The position numbers and the translations under genes are program-made. DNA of 64,000 bases from Himantopus leucocephalus (lineage: Eukaryota; Chordata; Aves; Charadriiformes; Recurvirostridae). Of this stretch, positions 62,149-64,000 are shown in pieces; the stretch's first letter is position 1; each line of letters begins with the position of its first letter. The DNA lies in assembly GCA_003993805.1 (NCBI GenBank), contig RSEF01000018.1, positions 3,729,381-3,793,380 on the forward strand, read 5' to 3'. Under the pieces are notes generated by a model. The model saw nothing but the letters and a program-made list of their open reading frames with translations, did no database searches and was not told the DNA's origin.

Positions 62149-64000
62149 ACCACTCCATCAATCACATCACGCTATTCACTGCTCCATCCCTGCCTGAGTC
62201 ACTTGCCCATCACTGCATTCATGGTTGGACATGGCCTGTGATGTTCCCACTGGCTCCTGCCCCTGGGATTGTTGTTTGAGCTATAGCAACACTTAGAGAT
62301 GCCCAGAGGGAATGGGTACCATTGCCCTGAGCGCTGCGGGGATGCAGGGTAAAAATATGGATGTCCTTCCCTTCCTACACGTCTGAGTTTCTTGATGACT
62401 GGTGTATGATGGGCGGCAAAGGCCATATGAGCAGGGCCGTGTCCCAGACCGTGCTCCCAAGCCAAGGCTGCGGCTGAGAGGCAGCATTGCCGTGGTCTGC
62501 ACTGTGTGGTTAACAGCTAAAAACCCTTCGCAATTCTTTAGGTTACTTTTACAATGAAAAAGGTGCATGGTTTAGAAAATCAGATTTCTAATGTGCCTGC
62601 CCTCTCTTCTGGTGGTAAAGCCTGTAATTTTTCTAGAGTGCTACAAATTGTTGGAGTCTCTGTTGGACAAAAGCACCCTGATCCTCGGACAGGCCCTTCT
62701 CAGCTGCCTTCAGGGCCTCGCAGTCTGTTTCTGAGGCTTAGCAGATATCAAAAGTTGTTGATGGCAGTTGGCATTGGTCCTGGCAAACTTACCTCTGCGC
62801 TTCCTTGCTGCAAAAAATGAGGTGGGACCATGGGATGTTCAATCAAAAAGCACGATTGTATTTTACTCACATGCTGACAGAATATATTGCCATAAATGTC
62901 AACGTACTCCGCTGTCACATGTTTCTGATGGCTTGTGATGATTGATGTAATCCTGTTACGAAAAAATTCTACAGCAGCACCACGCTGTGCTGGGGTGGCA
63001 GGATCAGCACGACGGGTTTGGTTGGGTGCTCTGCCATCGCCAGACTTGGCTGGCGTGTGCAGGCAGTGGTAGAGCTTTGCTTCAGGTAGCAAAACATCCC
63101 AACATCTGTTAGGAAATAGTTTGGAGAAGAGAGGGAATCCAGCCTGTGGAGAAAGCCAAAAAAGAAACCGCAACACGCAGACGTATGCAAAAAATAACAA
63201 AAAGCCGTGTGGGGCCCAAAGGAGTGATTAACCGCTTCCCCAAAACACTGATCATCTTCCCATGCCCACCTGGGGTAAGCAAGGAGAATTGGTGCCACAT
63301 GGAACAGGGAGGTGTTGCTGCAGAGAATGACTCACTGCCTGGGGGGAAATCCCTCCCCACAGCAGTGCTGCTGGTTACCAGCTGGCGAGCGGGGCTTTTT
63401 GCGTGAGGCTAACCTGTCCCCTCTTGGCCAAGTGATGTCCTGGGTTTTGCAGCATAAGGTGGGATCCAAAGCCAGGGCAAAGTCTGCAGAAGAGGAGAGG
63501 ACTTCGTGTCCCAGTGATTTGTGAAGACGTAACCTGTCAGATCGACACGCGAAGTCTCTGCTCGCTTTTTGTAAGCTCCCTGGTGCTATGCAGGAGAGGG
63601 TGGGATCCACCTGATCCTAGAGATGATGCTAACTGGCCGTGCCAGTGTGTTTACCAACACACCAGGGAGTTTCTTGTGCTGGTGTCCTCGGGAAGAGCCG
63701 CTGTGCTCGCGCAGCCGTGGCTGTGCAGCCCTCGTTCCCTATGGGAATGGCACGCTGCAAGCACTGGTGTGGTGGGAGAGAGGCGGCAGTCACCGGTGAA
63801 TCAGCCCGTTCCCACACTGGCCTGCAATGACTTACCAGTGACAAGGACGGCTCGAAACACCCTTTAAAGGGTTTACGTTCAAGAAGGAGGTTTGCTGCCG
63901 CTTGGGAAGCAGCTTGCTTCTGCATAAGTCATCGTTCAGGTGATAGTGCAGGCTTGCAAAGGCTTTTCCTGCAGCTGCTATGAGATGGGACACACCATCT

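Larger units (their letters stand above)
55792..64000 (+). other. SEPTIN9: Presumed first intron of septin-9 (start only)
   Basis: It follows the donor at 55792 and continues past the window end. It contains an AT-rich candidate conserved element at about 56775-56990, a minus-strand CR1 at 57381-57752, a plus-strand CR1 at 61433-61901, a T-run at 62134-62148, and otherwise unremarkable sequence. No further exon was recognised, and none of the open frames here shows a known domain apart from the CR1 remnant. Confidence 0.5.

Overview
The window is vertebrate nuclear DNA, most likely from a bird. The best evidence is several 5'-truncated CR1 LINEs with the typical avian 3' end, an intron-sized non-coding landscape, a single-exon G-protein-coupled receptor, and degraded MIR-like SINE relics. 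No prokaryotic gene organisation, CRISPR array, tRNA or rRNA gene was found. Almost all longer open frames are chance frames in non-coding DNA.

Two genes can be supported. A complete intronless coding sequence for a urotensin-II receptor-type GPCR (UTS2R family, 382 aa) lies on the minus strand at 19970-21118. A plausible poly(A) signal sits about 415 bp downstream of its stop, and a plausible 3' splice site about 145 bp upstream of its ATG suggests a non-coding leader exon. On the plus strand, a GC- and CpG-rich promoter-like segment at 55600-55850 contains a very short first coding exon (55770-55791, Met-Lys-Lys-Ser-Ser-Tyr-Ser + split Gly) that ends at a consensus splice donor. This resembles the first exon of the long isoform of SEPTIN9, so 55792-64000 would be the start of its large first intron. 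In human both genes lie in 17q25.3, which makes the pairing plausible, but in human they are not adjacent. That leaves open whether the receptor is the UTS2R orthologue or one of the urotensin-receptor paralogues lost in placental mammals.

Layout: 1-19550 is intergenic, with one CR1 fragment, simple repeats and two assembly joins. 19552-21262 is the receptor gene. 21263-55590 is a long intergenic tract with MIR-like relics, a CR1 fragment broken by a 100-N assembly gap, several AT-rich homeobox- and POU-motif-rich stretches that look like conserved non-coding elements, and CpG-rich segments. 55600-64000 is the presumed SEPTIN9 promoter, first exon and intron 1, with two CR1 copies.

A recurrent assembly feature is a single N flanked by two nearly identical direct copies of 31-230 bp (5322, 13570, 23027, 31438, 33534, 41489 and 41723). 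These look like unmerged contig ends or allelic copies, not biological tandem duplications.
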